Source: an uncultured Helicobacter sp. (GTDB lineage: Bacteria; Campylobacterota; Campylobacteria; Campylobacterales; Helicobacteraceae). From it: DNA of 64,000 nucleotides. The DNA lies in contig CASEHV010000011.1 in assembly GCA_949287835.1 (NCBI GenBank), positions 62,001 to 126,000 of the forward strand. The letters are read 5' to 3'. Position numbers and translations under genes: made by a program. The notes under the pieces were generated by a model that saw nothing but the letters and a program-made list of their open reading frames with translations, made no database searches and was not told the DNA's origin. Numbering within the stretch: position 1 is the stretch's first letter; each line of letters begins with the position of its first letter. This document shows, piece by piece, positions 53,167 through 63,188 of this stretch.

Positions 53167-54605
53167 TGAGTGGCATTGATTCTACATTTTTTTCATATAT
53201 ACATGCGTATATGCCTTCTATTATTCTTGTCATAGGCTCCGTGGTCGTTTTGCTTAGCAATGCCTTTGCGAGTGCTTTTTCGCGTAGCACAAGTCTTTCA
53301 CTTTGCGTTGTGTTTATGCTTGCCTCACTGCTTTTCTGCTTAAGCGTCTCTCATCGTAGCTATGTCATTGATATTGTATTTGCCTCTGAGTGCATTATTT
53401 TGATTAGTGCTATTATGCTTATGTTGCTTATATTTTCGCGACATCGCTTTGTGGAGTTTCAGACACCAGAGTTTTATCCGCTATATCTACTATCTGTGTC
53501 TGGGTTTGTATTTATGGTAAATTCTGGTAATCTGCTTACCATATTCTTAGGTCTTGAGGTTGGCAGTCTTCCACTTTGTGCTATGATGGCATTTAGTCGT
53601 AGGATTAATGGCATAGAGGCTAGTATCAAGTATTTTATATCAAGTGCTTTGGCTAGTATGTTCTTCTTGCTTGGAATCTTATTTTTCTATATTTATTCTG
53701 GTAGCTTTGATATGTCCTCTGCTATTTCGCTATATGCTAGTGGGAATGATAAGGATATATTCCGCATTATTATCTTGTTTTTCGGCGCAATCTTTATGCT
53801 AGGTGGTATTGGATTTAAGATTTCGCTAGTGCCATGGCATAGCTGGATGCCTGATATTTATGAGGGGAGCAATCCTGTCTTAGCGGGTTATATTTCTATC
53901 GTGCCAAAGATTGCGGGATTCGCTGTTTTTGCGGGAATCTTTGGCGATTTATTTAAGGATAATGTGAGGGGCTATGTAGAGGATTTGATACGAGCATTAA
54001 TCTTTATTAGCATTACTGTGCCAAACATTGCGGCACTTTTGCAGAAGGATTTAAAGCGAATGTTAGCCTTTAGCTCTATTTCGCATTCTGGTTTTGCCCT
54101 TGCGTGTATATATCTTGGCAGTGTGAATACGCTTATATTCTATTGGGTGCTATTTATGATTACAAATATCGGTGCTTTCGGATTGCTTTGGGCAAATAAA
54201 CCTAGCAATTTTGAGGCAAGGTATAATTATTCCTTCGATAAATTCTATGGCTTTGGGAAAAATAATCCTATCATGGCATTAGGCATTGCATTTTTCATGA
54301 TTTCCCTTGCTGGAATCCCGCCTTTTAGTATGTTTTGGGGCAAGATTTTTATTATTAGCGTAGCACTTGATAGGCATGAGATAGCCCTAGCTTTTGTAAT
54401 GATTATTAATAGTGCCATTGCGGTTTGCTATTATTTTAAACCTATCATTGCTATGTTTTTCAATGCTTCACTTCATAAGCAACATTATGAAGACAATGCT
54501 ACACTGCTAATCAAAACCGTTACGTTTTTAACGCTTATATTAAGTGCTGGAGGTGTATTTGTCGTGTCGTATTTATTTGATTTTATAGGATTGTTTGATG
54601 TGTAG
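53166..54605 (+). CDS. nuoN: Complex I subunit NuoN
   Basis: 479 aa, about 14 membrane helices, antiporter-like core with FLGLEVGSLPLCAMMAF, FKISLVPWHSWMPDIYEGSN, and LQKDLKRMLAFSSISHSGFA. The third proton-pumping subunit and last gene of the operon. murA follows after 15 nt on the same strand with no terminator visible, so readthrough into cell-wall synthesis is likely. Confidence 0.94.
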   Translation: MSGIDSTFFSYIHAYMPSIILVIGSVVVLLSNAFASAFSRSTSLSLCVVFMLASLLFCLSVSHRSYVIDIVFASECIILISAIMLMLLIFSRHRFVEFQTPEFYPLYLLSVSGFVFMVNSGNLLTIFLGLEVGSLPLCAMMAFSRRINGIEASIKYFISSALASMFFLLGILFFYIYSGSFDMSSAISLYASGNDKDIFRIIILFFGAIFMLGGIGFKISLVPWHSWMPDIYEGSNPVLAGYISIVPKIAGFAVFAGIFGDLFKDNVRGYVEDLIRALIFISITVPNIAALLQKDLKRMLAFSSISHSGFALACIYLGSVNTLIFYWVLFMITNIGAFGLLWANKPSNFEARYNYSFDKFYGFGKNNPIMALGIAFFMISLAGIPPFSMFWGKIFIISVALDRHEIALAFVMIINSAIAVCYYFKPIIAMFFNASLHKQHYEDNATLLIKTVTFLTLILSAGGVFVVSYLFDFIGLFDV

Positions 54606-54620
54606 AGACTCGAGGTTATC

Positions 54621-55883
54621 ATGGATTATTTAGAGGTGCAGGGCGGACATAGTCTAAGTGGCGAGGTGGAAATATCTGGGGCTAAAAACTCCGCTTTATC
54701 ACTTCTTGCTCTTTCTTTAATATCTAAGGGAGATTTTTGTCTTAAAAATATTCCAAATGTAGCAGATATTAGGACATTTATTAATCTCCTTAGTATGCTT
54801 GGTGCAGATGTGAAACATGAGGGTAATACCTGCACAATCAACACTAGCTCTATCAAAAGCACTAAGGCAGTCTATGATATAGTTAGGAAAATGAGGGCAT
54901 CAATACTTGTTCTAGGAGGACTTCTTAGTCGCTTTGGACACTGTGAGGTAAGTTTGCCTGGTGGCTGCGCTATTGGTGCTAGACCTGTTGATTTGCATAT
55001 AAAAGCTATGCGTTCTCTTGGGGCAGATGTAGAGGTATATGGTGGATATATCGTTGCAAATGCTAAGGATTCTCTAGTTGGCAGTGATATTGTGTTTGAT
55101 AAAATTACCGTTACAGGCACAAGTAATGCGCTAATGGCAGCGGCACTAGCTAAGGGTCGCACAAAGATTATAAATGCTGCAAAAGAGCCAGAAGTGGTTC
55201 AGCTTATGGAAGCACTGCGAGATAGTGGATTAAGTATTAGCGGCATAGGTAGCAGTGAGATTGAGATTGAGGGTAGTGCAGGGGAGTTACTTAGCTTTGC
55301 CCCTATATCTGTGATTCCAGATAGGATAGAGGCGGGGACTTATCTTTGTGCGGGTGCTATTACAAACTCATCTATTTGTATTAAAAATATTATTTATGAA
55401 CATATAGATTCCATAGTTGCTAAGTTAAAAGAAATAGGCTTTGGTTTTGAGTATTATGATTCTAAATTATGTATTTTACCTGCTAGGAATCTAAATCCTT
55501 TTAGAATCACGACCACAGAATATCCCGGATTCCCCACAGATATGCAGGCGCAATTCATGGCATTAAGCACTCAGTGCAAGGGTGCTAGTTTTATCAAAGA
55601 GACATTATTTGAAAATCGCTTTATGCACGTAAATGAATTGCAACGATTAGGGGCGAATATTGCTATCGATGGCAATATAGCACAGATTGAGGGTGGCGGC
55701 GAATTGATTGGCGCAGATGTTATGGCTACGGATTTACGTGCATCATCGGCATTAGTCTTAGCTTCCCTTGTTGCTAGGGGTGTTAGTAGGATACATAGAA
55801 TCTATCATTTAGATAGGGGCTATGAGAGATTAGAGGAGAAGCTTAGCTCTCTTGGTGCGTATGTCAAGAGGCTAAAGGAATGA
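54621..55883 (+). CDS. murA: UDP-N-acetylglucosamine 1-carboxyvinyltransferase
   Basis: 420 aa. [11 protein letters not shown] (Lys22, Asn23) and the catalytic loop [15 protein letters not shown] with Cys116, the residue modified by fosfomycin; later [10 protein letters not shown] and [12 protein letters not shown]. It adds enolpyruvate from PEP to UDP-GlcNAc in the first committed step of peptidoglycan synthesis. It lies 15 nt after nuoN. Confidence 0.96.
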   Translation: MDYLEVQGGHSLSGEVEISGAKNSALSLLALSLISKGDFCLKNIPNVADIRTFINLLSMLGADVKHEGNTCTINTSSIKSTKAVYDIVRKMRASILVLGGLLSRFGHCEVSLPGGCAIGARPVDLHIKAMRSLGADVEVYGGYIVANAKDSLVGSDIVFDKITVTGTSNALMAAALAKGRTKIINAAKEPEVVQLMEALRDSGLSISGIGSSEIEIEGSAGELLSFAPISVIPDRIEAGTYLCAGAITNSSICIKNIIYEHIDSIVAKLKEIGFGFEYYDSKLCILPARNLNPFRITTTEYPGFPTDMQAQFMALSTQCKGASFIKETLFENRFMHVNELQRLGANIAIDGNIAQIEGGGELIGADVMATDLRASSALVLASLVARGVSRIHRIYHLDRGYERLEEKLSSLGAYVKRLKE

Positions 55884-55891
55884 AAATAGTG

Positions 55892-55897
55892 TAAAAT
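55892..55897 (+). promoter_or_regulatory. Putative -10 element for efp
   Basis: TAAAAT with a preceding TG, 30 nt before the efp ATG. Confidence 0.4.
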
Positions 55898-55926
55898 TAT
55901 ATTTTATTTTTCTTTGAAGGATGCAG

Positions 55927-56493
55927 ATGACTATTGAAATGGGTGATTTGAAAAAGGGCTTAAAAATACAAATTGATGGGATTCCATATAGGGTTGTTGA
56001 GTATCAGCATGTAAAACCAGGTAAGGGACCTGCGTTTGTGAGAGTGAAGATTAAGAGTTTTTTAGATGGCAAGGTTATCGAGAAAACATTTCATGCAGGC
56101 GATAAATGTGAAACTCCAAATATCATTGAGAAAAGTATGCAGTATTTATATCATGACGGTGAGATGTATCAATTTATGGATACAGAGAGCTATGAGCAGG
56201 TTGGCTTGAGTGATGAGCAAGTTGGCGAAAATGCAAAGTGGCTACTTGATAGCATGGTTGTAAATGTTTTGTTGTTCAATGACAGAGCTATATCCATTAG
56301 TGTGCCACAGATTGTTGAGTTAAAAATAGTGGAAACTCCTCCGAATTTTAAGGGTGATACTTCAAGTGCGGGTAAAAAACCAGCAAAACTAGAAACTGGT
56401 GCGACTGTGCAGATTCCATTCCATGTATTAGAGGGTGAAGTTATTCGTGTTAATACTGAGACAGGGGAATATGTGGAGAAAGTAAAATCGTAA
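55927..56493 (+). CDS. efp: Elongation factor P
   Basis: 188 aa from ATG 55927 (GAAGG 8 nt upstream; an ATG two codons earlier sits too close to it). Three-barrel [20 protein letters not shown] with the tip Lys33, the site that is modified in many bacteria, and C-terminal [15 protein letters not shown]...VNTETGEY. It rescues ribosomes stalled on proline runs such as the Pro-rich segment of the Sel1 protein in this window. No efp-modification gene is adjacent. Confidence 0.95.
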   Translation: MTIEMGDLKKGLKIQIDGIPYRVVEYQHVKPGKGPAFVRVKIKSFLDGKVIEKTFHAGDKCETPNIIEKSMQYLYHDGEMYQFMDTESYEQVGLSDEQVGENAKWLLDSMVVNVLLFNDRAISISVPQIVELKIVETPPNFKGDTSSAGKKPAKLETGATVQIPFHVLEGEVIRVNTETGEYVEKVKS

Positions 56494-56505
56494 TAATATT
56501 AGTGC

Positions 56506-56511
56506 TATACT
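56506..56511 (+). promoter_or_regulatory. Putative -10 element for the ABC permease
   Basis: TATACT 24 nt before the ATG at 56535. Confidence 0.35.
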
Positions 56512-56534
56512 TGTGAAAATTATGAGGGATTTTC

Positions 56535-57182
56535 ATGGATATAGATTTTATAATAAATATTTTTCCATTATTCAAAAAAGCGTTTTTATTAACATTGGAA
56601 ATATCGATAATAGGAATTTCCCTATCTATCATCTTCGGGTTTATCATATCTCTTTTAGTATTTTATAAGGTGCCGTATTTATGCGTTTTATCAAGAATAT
56701 TTATCGAGATTTCACGTAATACGCCGCTTATTATTCAGCTTTTCTTTCTGTATTTTGGATTGTCATATTGGATAAAGTTGCCAAATTTTTGGTGTGGCGT
56801 TATAGGCGTAGCATTTCTTGGCTCTAGCTATATGGCAGAATCTTTTAGGCTAGGATTTGCAGAGATAAAAAAGATTCACATAGAATCTGCTCTTGCGTTA
56901 GGATTTAGCAAAATAGCCATTTTTCGACATATTATTTTTCCGCAAAGCATAGGAATATCCATGCCGCATATCTGTGCAAATGTGCTATTTTTGATAAAAG
57001 AGACCTCCATAGTCGGCGTTATAGCACTAGAGGATTTAATGTCTTTTACGAAAAATATCATATCTATATATGGGCATACAAATGAGGCTTTACTTATGAT
57101 TGTAGTGGCGTATTTGATTATATTGCTACCACTTAGCATTATGTTTTATTATTTAGAAAAGATTTATAGTAGGTATTTGTAA
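56535..57182 (+). CDS. Polar amino-acid ABC transporter permease
   Basis: 215 aa, about five membrane helices, HisM/GlnP type: FIEISRNTPLIIQLFFLYFG near residues 57-76 and the EAA-like loop ESALALGFSKIAIFRHIIFPQ (about 116-136) that contacts the ATPase. It would be one half of the inner-membrane channel for a polar amino acid. No ATP-binding or substrate-binding protein gene is next to it, so partners must be encoded elsewhere. Its 3' end overlaps the SNF symporter gene by 30 nt tail to tail. Confidence 0.85.
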   Translation: MDIDFIINIFPLFKKAFLLTLEISIIGISLSIIFGFIISLLVFYKVPYLCVLSRIFIEISRNTPLIIQLFFLYFGLSYWIKLPNFWCGVIGVAFLGSSYMAESFRLGFAEIKKIHIESALALGFSKIAIFRHIIFPQSIGISMPHICANVLFLIKETSIVGVIALEDLMSFTKNIISIYGHTNEALLMIVVAYLIILLPLSIMFYYLEKIYSRYL

Positions 57183-58517
57183 TCCAATGCCACTTAGGAA
57201 AATAATGACAATCACAAGTGGGCAGAGGATTCTAATGGAGTAATACCAGATTGCAAATAATATTTTATTACCAAAATATCCTTTTGTCCATTCTTTTAAT
57301 GTTTCTTTTTTTATGAAATATCCTATGAAAATAGAGCCAAGAAGACCGCCTAGCACAAGTAAGATATTTGCACTAAGATATACCGCTAGAGAAAAGAGAC
57401 TTTTACCAAATAATGTAAGATATTTGCCAAGCTCATTATTGAGGGATAAAATGACAAAGATTCCAGCGATAAAGATTCCAGCGGTTACTAAATATGATAC
57501 CACTCTGCGTGAGAATCCTGTCCTATCCTGCAAATATTTTACACACGGCTCTAGTAGAGATACGGTAGATGAGATTCCCGCAAAGAGTAGTCCTATCATA
57601 AATAACGCACACACAACATTGCCAAAGCTGCCAAAATGGCTAAACATTAAAGGCAGGATATTAAAGATTAAGCCTTCACCATCTTTTACTTCACCATTGT
57701 ATTCAAATACAAATGCAAATATCATTAATCCAGCCACAAGCGAGATTAAGATTCCAAATATCACTATGTAAAAGCAACTAGATAATAGATTCTGTTTTTT
57801 ATCAACATGTGATGAATATGTAAGCATCGTCCCCGCACCTATGGATAGCGAGAAAAATACCTGCCCCATAGAATCTACTATAACATCAGAGGTAATTTTT
57901 GTAAAATCTGGTTTAAACATAAACTCAAGACTCTTATGAAAGCTATCAAGACTCATAGAATAAAAAAGCAATCCAAAAAATATCAAAAACAGCAAGGGCA
58001 TGATAATGAAATTTAGCCTCTCAATCCCCTTTATGCCATGCACAACAAAGTATGTGGTTGCTAGTAAAACTGCTGCAAAACATGCGATTTGATAACCTAA
58101 TTTATCAGTGCTACCTGATATAGCATCATAGATTGCCTTGCTATCCTCTAGTGTAGTTGGCAGATTAAAGCTAACAAATATGAGATAGTAAAGCACCCAA
58201 CCTAGAACTGCACAATAAAATGTAAGGGTGATTGGTCCTGTGAAAAGCACAAACCCCATGCCACGCCATGGAGTTTTTTTATTATTAGTTAGAGATTTGA
58301 AACTTTCTACAACATTTCCCCTGCCATGTTGCCCTATTAGCATCTCGGCAATTAGCATTGAAATACCCACAAATACAGATATTGCCAAAAAAAGCAACAC
58401 AAAGGCACTTCCACCATTCTGTCCTGTCGCGGTTGGAAAACGCCATATATGTCCTAATCCGATAGAGCTACCAAGTGCCGCTAGAATGAATCCGATTTTG
58501 CCAAAACCATGCTGCAT
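57153..58517 (-). CDS. Sodium-dependent (SNF/NSS family) transporter
   Basis: 454 aa from ATG 58517 (AAGGG 6 nt upstream; an ATG five codons earlier is in frame). About 11-12 helices of the LeuT fold, with the helix-1 Na+/substrate motif ALGSSIGLGHIWRFP and NGGSAFVLLFL. Such proteins bring in amino acids or related amines with Na+. H. pylori has a pair of similar genes (HP0497/0498); here one copy stands between two other transporter genes. Substrate unknown. Confidence 0.88.
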   Translation of the reverse strand: MQHGFGKIGFILAALGSSIGLGHIWRFPTATGQNGGSAFVLLFLAISVFVGISMLIAEMLIGQHGRGNVVESFKSLTNNKKTPWRGMGFVLFTGPITLTFYCAVLGWVLYYLIFVSFNLPTTLEDSKAIYDAISGSTDKLGYQIACFAAVLLATTYFVVHGIKGIERLNFIIMPLLFLIFFGLLFYSMSLDSFHKSLEFMFKPDFTKITSDVIVDSMGQVFFSLSIGAGTMLTYSSHVDKKQNLLSSCFYIVIFGILISLVAGLMIFAFVFEYNGEVKDGEGLIFNILPLMFSHFGSFGNVVCALFMIGLLFAGISSTVSLLEPCVKYLQDRTGFSRRVVSYLVTAGIFIAGIFVILSLNNELGKYLTLFGKSLFSLAVYLSANILLVLGGLLGSIFIGYFIKKETLKEWTKGYFGNKILFAIWYYSIRILCPLVIVIIFLSGIGLQIPTINLF

Positions 58518-58563
58518 ATAAACCCTTTGCATTCACTAAATCTTAAGTATAGCTTGTTTATAG

Positions 58564-60056
58564 CTATTTTTGCATCATTTTATCAATCGGCTTTTTTACC
58601 ATTATCATCAATGCCGCTACTGCTAGTAGAATCCAAACGCATTCATAAAAGAGATTTGGCAATGATTCTATATTCTCTTCACTTACACCGCCGCCAATGA
58701 TACCCGCAATAACATCTCCTAGTGCTCCTGCTACAAACCATAGTCCCATAGCCTGAGAGCGAATGGCATTTGGTGCAATCTTTGTCATAAGAGATAAGCC
58801 AACAGGAGATAAACATAACTCACCTATTACTAAAAATAAAAAGCTAAAAATTAGCCAAAGTGGGGATACAAGACCTACTTTCATGGCTTCCTTTGATGCT
58901 AACGCCATAATGAAAAATGCCAAAGACGCACAAAGTAATCCTAGAGAAAATTTCATAATAGATGAGATTTCACGATTACTATTTGCAAGTTTAGTCCAAA
59001 TAATAGTCATTACTGGGGCAAGTAGAATTACAAATAATGCACTAACTGATTGAAACCAAGGTGTTGGAATCTCAAATCCAAATACGACTCTATCTGTAAA
59101 TGAATTTGCAAAGAAATTAAAAGAAGTAGGCTGCTGTTCATATACAGACCAAAACACAGAGGCAGCGATAAATAATAATGCAAATACTGCAAGACTTTTC
59201 TTTTCATGGCTTTTTAGATTCCCAAAGAAAAATATGTATATAAAATATGCACCTGTGCAGATTAGAATCATAAATGCCATATTTTTAGCTATCGTTATGG
59301 GATTAAGAATAATGATATTTTGCGTAATGAGAAATGCTAATATAATTAATATAGCTATGAAAAATATAATGAAATATATAGCGTTTTTGTTATAGAACAT
59401 AGGCTTATCCCATGTACTATCCATGCCTATTTCTGTGGTATATTTTTCTAGCTCTGGGATTGTTTTAAAATAAAAAATTAAGAGGGCAAATAGCATTCCA
59501 ATCCCTCCCGCACCAAATCCAACATGCCAACCATATTTTACTTGTAATAATCCGCACACAAGCGGCGCTATAAAAGCACCAATGTTTATTCCCATGTAAA
59601 AAATGGTGAATCCAGAATCTCGCCTACTATCCCCCTTTGCATAAAGCAATCCTACGATAACAGAAATACATGTTTTAAAAAGACCCGTGCCTATGACAAT
59701 TAATGTTAATCCTATGAAAAATAGCGTGTGTGAAAAAATGGATAGCGCTATGGATAAATGTCCAAAGGCTATGATGATAGAACCATACAGTACCGCTTTT
59801 TTCTGTCCTAAATAATTATCAGCCAGCCACCCGCCAGGAAGTGCAGCAAGGTAAGACAGCCAGAAAAGATTCCCACTATGGCAGATGAATATTCATTGCT
59901 AAATCCAAATCCGCCCTGCATGAGAGAAGCAGACATAAAAAGCACAAGAAGAGATTTGATTCCATAAAATGAGAATCTCTCCCAAAGCTCTGTCGCCGAT
60001 AGACTAAGCAATACTTTTGGGTGATTTAGGAAACTTGTATCTTGATTTTTCATCAT
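58564..60056 (-). pseudogene. Proton-dependent peptide transporter (POT/DtpT type), frameshifted
   Basis: The first 82 codons (ATG 60056; SATELWERFSFYGIKSLLVL, SSAIVGIFSG) run into a stop at 59810-59808. From about 59862 the minus-strand -1 frame continues the same protein without a gap: LSYLAALPGGWLADNYLGQK, then on through LIVIGTGLFKTCISVIVGLL into a 361-codon open frame ending at 58564. One missing base near 59860-59864 restores a full transporter of about 497 aa. There is no long homopolymer at the site, so phase variation by slippage is unlikely. It is either a true pseudogene or a sequencing error. POT proteins import di- and tripeptides with protons. Confidence 0.85.
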
Positions 60057-60254
60057 ACCTCCATTTATGTGTTTATTAATAATATCTTTCTTTTGTTGTA
60101 TGTTTATTTGCTTTTATATTTATATCTGAAAATTTAGGTTTTTTATTTTCTTAGCAAAATGCTTTTTGTTAGATTCCAAAGACTTCAAAGAAAAGCCTTT
60201 TATATTTTTAAATATTATTTAGTTAAACTACACAGAAGTTTTTAAAGAGGTATC

Positions 60255-61127
60255 ATGAATAAAAATGTAATTTTAATAGTAGGGCTTGGCAATGTCGGGG
60301 TGCAGTATAGGGATACAAGGCATAATGTCGGGTTTTCTTTTCTTGATAGAATCTGTGAAATTGCTGGGATAAAATCATGGAATAATGATAATTATCTAAA
60401 ATGTGAAAAGATATTAATAAATGCAAAAGATTTTCTAAAGCTATTATCATCATATCCAACGTTTTTAATGCAGTCAAAATTGCTAGGGCAGATTCACAAT
60501 TCAGATAATATTTTGCACACATTTCATAGCACCATGTCAAATATTAGCGATGAGTGTCAAATATTGTTTGTAAAGCCAACTACATTTATGAATAGAAGCG
60601 GAGAATCTTTACACATCATAAAAAAGATGTTTAATATTATTAAAACTATTATTATATATGATGATTTGGATACTAGATTTGGTAATGTATTATTTAAAAA
60701 TAGTGGCGGAAGCGGGGGGCATAATGGTATAAAATCTATCAATAACTTTTTTAAAGATGAGTATATGCGTATAAGAATCGGTATTGGCGCAAATATTTTA
60801 CTTCACTCCGCTATGCAAGATATTTTTCAAAAAGTATTAATGGATAGATTAAATTTTGATAGTAGTTTTAAGAATCAAACATTTTTTAAGATTATGAATA
60901 AAACAATGCAGGGCGAGGAATTTGATTTTTCACAATTTCATTCTTACAATAAATGCGGGGGATTAGAAACTTCTCATTACGTCCTATCTAAATTTAGTCA
61001 AAAAGAGCTATCCTTGCTAAATCCAATATTAGAGTATGGTGGGATTTCAATGGCATTGCATATTTTTGAGTTTTTGTATGCAGATAAAATGAGTAATCTT
61101 GATATATTTAATATACAACTCAAATAG
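60255..61127 (+). CDS. pth: Peptidyl-tRNA hydrolase with two insertions
   Basis: 290 aa against about 185-195 aa for the family. Core motifs are intact: VGLGNVGVQYRDTRHNVGF (catalytic His23), KPTTFMNRSGES (Asn113), YDDLDTRFG (Asp136/137), and GGSGGHNGIKSI (151-162). Extra residues lie at about 43-100 (before the KPTTFMN strand) and about 180-235 (between RIGIG and HYVLSKF); both are ordinary mixed sequence rich in Phe/Asn/Lys, not the A/B repeats. The enzyme frees tRNA from dropped-off peptidyl-tRNA. Pro of the usual GLGNPG is Val14. GAGG lies 8 nt before the ATG. Confidence 0.88.
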   Translation: MNKNVILIVGLGNVGVQYRDTRHNVGFSFLDRICEIAGIKSWNNDNYLKCEKILINAKDFLKLLSSYPTFLMQSKLLGQIHNSDNILHTFHSTMSNISDECQILFVKPTTFMNRSGESLHIIKKMFNIIKTIIIYDDLDTRFGNVLFKNSGGSGGHNGIKSINNFFKDEYMRIRIGIGANILLHSAMQDIFQKVLMDRLNFDSSFKNQTFFKIMNKTMQGEEFDFSQFHSYNKCGGLETSHYVLSKFSQKELSLLNPILEYGGISMALHIFEFLYADKMSNLDIFNIQLK

Positions 61128-62315
61128 CTAATTAAGCGACGTCGTCTGATATAACTGCATTAATTTTAAATAAAACTCCTCCTCGCCGCTATTTTGTATA
61201 ATGCCATTTGATGGTAGAATGTCGTAATATAATCTATCCAAATCCTTGAATCTATTTGGGAAAAGCGATGAGAGGATAATGGCAGATATTTGTCTGCGCA
61301 CTAGCATGGCAGGGGGGAGTAGCCCTAGCCTAAAAAACTCGATAAAAGATTCTGCATTGTAGTTAATATGATGATGATGTCCATGTGGGCAGATATGAAC
61401 GGACACTAAGGTCTTGCATATATCACAATATACATACTCTGGCAAAATCTGCACATCAATATCAATGCCTTGCAGGGAATCAAAAATCGAATGCACCTCG
61501 TTGTTTAGATAATACACAGATAGCCCAGAGTTATTTTCCCCCGTGATTAGCTTTGTGCAACCAAAATTCTTAGCTACAATGGCATTCATTATCATTTTAT
61601 TCTGCCCTGCGTATAGATATGTATCATCATGTGGAATGATAATAACTTTCTCTTTCATCAAATAATTATCAATCAAAAATTCCAGACATTTTAGTCGCAA
61701 CTCATAAGAAATCAAATCGCTCCTATATGGCTTTATCAAAAACACCACAAGTAAATCGCAATGCTGAAGTGAATCTCTCATAACCTTTTCATGCACTCTA
61801 TGCAGAGGATTTGCACCCATGATGATTCCAGAAATATTTTTCGCCTCTAGTAGCTCTATCCTTGATGCAAGTCTTGCCTTATGCTTTGCTACATCATTAC
61901 TCTCAAGCACATAGCGACCGCTAACGCAGAGATTCCCAATGCGGCTCTCTATATCCTTTATATTTCGCGAGGCTAAATCCCCGCCCATAATCTTCTTTAT
62001 CCTCTCCTCTTTGTCTATCTCAAAGACGCTATCAACGGTAATGCTCCCTGACTTTTTGCCATCTGTGATAAAGTCAAGCACATCGCCCCTTTTTGCTTCT
62101 TTTAGGACTTGATGATTTCGTTTTCCACTAGGGCTAAGTAGAAATGGGCATGGATAGCTTTGGTCTTTGAAAAGACCGGTTTTATTGACTTGTATCATTT
62201 GCTTTTCATTCATGAGGTGTCGTATCGGATATAGCAGTCCTTCCTTTGCTAGATTCAATACCGATATAGCCTCTTTGTCTATGTATAATTGTTTATTTTT
62301 TCCTAGAGATTCCAT
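61128..62315 (-). CDS. ATP-sulfurylase-like protein with altered active site
   Basis: 395 aa. An N-terminal PUA-like domain (about 1-160) precedes a nucleotidyltransferase domain with ANPLHRVHE near residues 183-191 (Sat has QTRNPxHRxHE), LITGENNSG (Sat: GRDHAG), and CDICKTLVSVHICPHG, followed by a GLLPPAMLVRR tail like GxxPPxxFxRP. The HxxH is kept, but the sulfate-binding Arg and the RDH triad are gone and the ISGT motif is replaced, so sulfate activation is doubtful. The ATG overlaps the regulator gene by 23 nt. The order ispDF-regulator-sat-like matches Cj1607-1609, suggesting a conserved but unknown role. Confidence 0.75.
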   Translation of the reverse strand: MESLGKNKQLYIDKEAISVLNLAKEGLLYPIRHLMNEKQMIQVNKTGLFKDQSYPCPFLLSPSGKRNHQVLKEAKRGDVLDFITDGKKSGSITVDSVFEIDKEERIKKIMGGDLASRNIKDIESRIGNLCVSGRYVLESNDVAKHKARLASRIELLEAKNISGIIMGANPLHRVHEKVMRDSLQHCDLLVVFLIKPYRSDLISYELRLKCLEFLIDNYLMKEKVIIIPHDDTYLYAGQNKMIMNAIVAKNFGCTKLITGENNSGLSVYYLNNEVHSIFDSLQGIDIDVQILPEYVYCDICKTLVSVHICPHGHHHHINYNAESFIEFFRLGLLPPAMLVRRQISAIILSSLFPNRFKDLDRLYYDILPSNGIIQNSGEEEFYLKLMQLYQTTSLN

Positions 62316-63174
62316 ATTTTTTCCTTTTTTCCCATAAGCTTTTTCGGCTCATGCCAAGCTTCTTTGCTAGTTCAATATCTGGATACCGATTCTCAAATTT
62401 GGTAATAATAATCCTCTCATACTCACGTATGGATAGAATCTCACTTCCTATCTCAAGATTATTTGCCATATTTGTAATATCCACAATCTGCGGAAAATCT
62501 ACCTTATCATCGGAAATCATCGAGATAAGCACATTTTTATTTGCCATTTTTTCTAGGAAATCCTTTTTCTCCTGTTTTTTTAGATTCTCGCAGTTTGTAA
62601 TATAGTATGTTTTGTTTTTATCAAATTCATATTCACTCCATATAATATTTTTTATGCTTAAAAAATCAAATCTAATTCGCATCTCAATGGCGTATTTCAT
62701 CGCATAAATATCCGCACTCCTCTGTGAGCTAGCCTTGATGAGTATGGGGGGATTATACTGGGGCAGGGTAGGAGTCTGAAGTTCATTTTGTATGAAAATA
62801 AAATAGCTTTTTAAAAACTCAATATCCTCTGTTAGTTCTTTGAATCCTTTGTAATGCTCGATTTTACGTACAAGCTCGTCCATGATAAAAGGCTTAATAA
62901 TATAATCCTTTGCGCCTAGCTTTAGCGGCTTTGATACCGTGTCCTCGCTAACATACGATGCCATTAGGATAATGATGGCATCTTTATGCCTTTCCATAAC
63001 GCTTTGATAATTATGCCCCACGGTATTAGTAGACATTAAAACGATGTCATAATCACCCTTGTTTAGCGACTCCTCCAGCGATGAAGTAATGAAAGATACA
63101 TGCCCGAAATCCGCTAGTTTGCTCGCTATACTCTGTGCTAGATAAGTTTCATTTTCTATAATCAATACGTTCAT
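62293..63174 (-). CDS. Atypical response regulator, HP1021-like
   Basis: 293 aa. An N-terminal receiver-like domain lacks the phosphorylation site: the acidic pair is Glu7-Asn8 (LIIENE) and the acceptor position is Ser48 (VLMSTN), while IKPF keeps the Lys. A middle region (about 115-240) is of unknown fold. The C-terminal Fis-like helix-turn-helix is ELAKKLGMSRKSLWEKRKKY. This is the design of H. pylori HP1021, an orphan regulator that works without phosphorylation, binds oriC and influences replication initiation and redox genes. AAGGA lies 5 nt before the ATG. ispDF is 14 nt upstream on the same strand. Confidence 0.88.
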   Translation of the reverse strand: MNVLIIENETYLAQSIASKLADFGHVSFITSSLEESLNKGDYDIVLMSTNTVGHNYQSVMERHKDAIIILMASYVSEDTVSKPLKLGAKDYIIKPFIMDELVRKIEHYKGFKELTEDIEFLKSYFIFIQNELQTPTLPQYNPPILIKASSQRSADIYAMKYAIEMRIRFDFLSIKNIIWSEYEFDKNKTYYITNCENLKKQEKKDFLEKMANKNVLISMISDDKVDFPQIVDITNMANNLEIGSEILSIREYERIIITKFENRYPDIELAKKLGMSRKSLWEKRKKYGISRKK

Positions 63175-63188
63175 ACTTTTCCTTTTGT

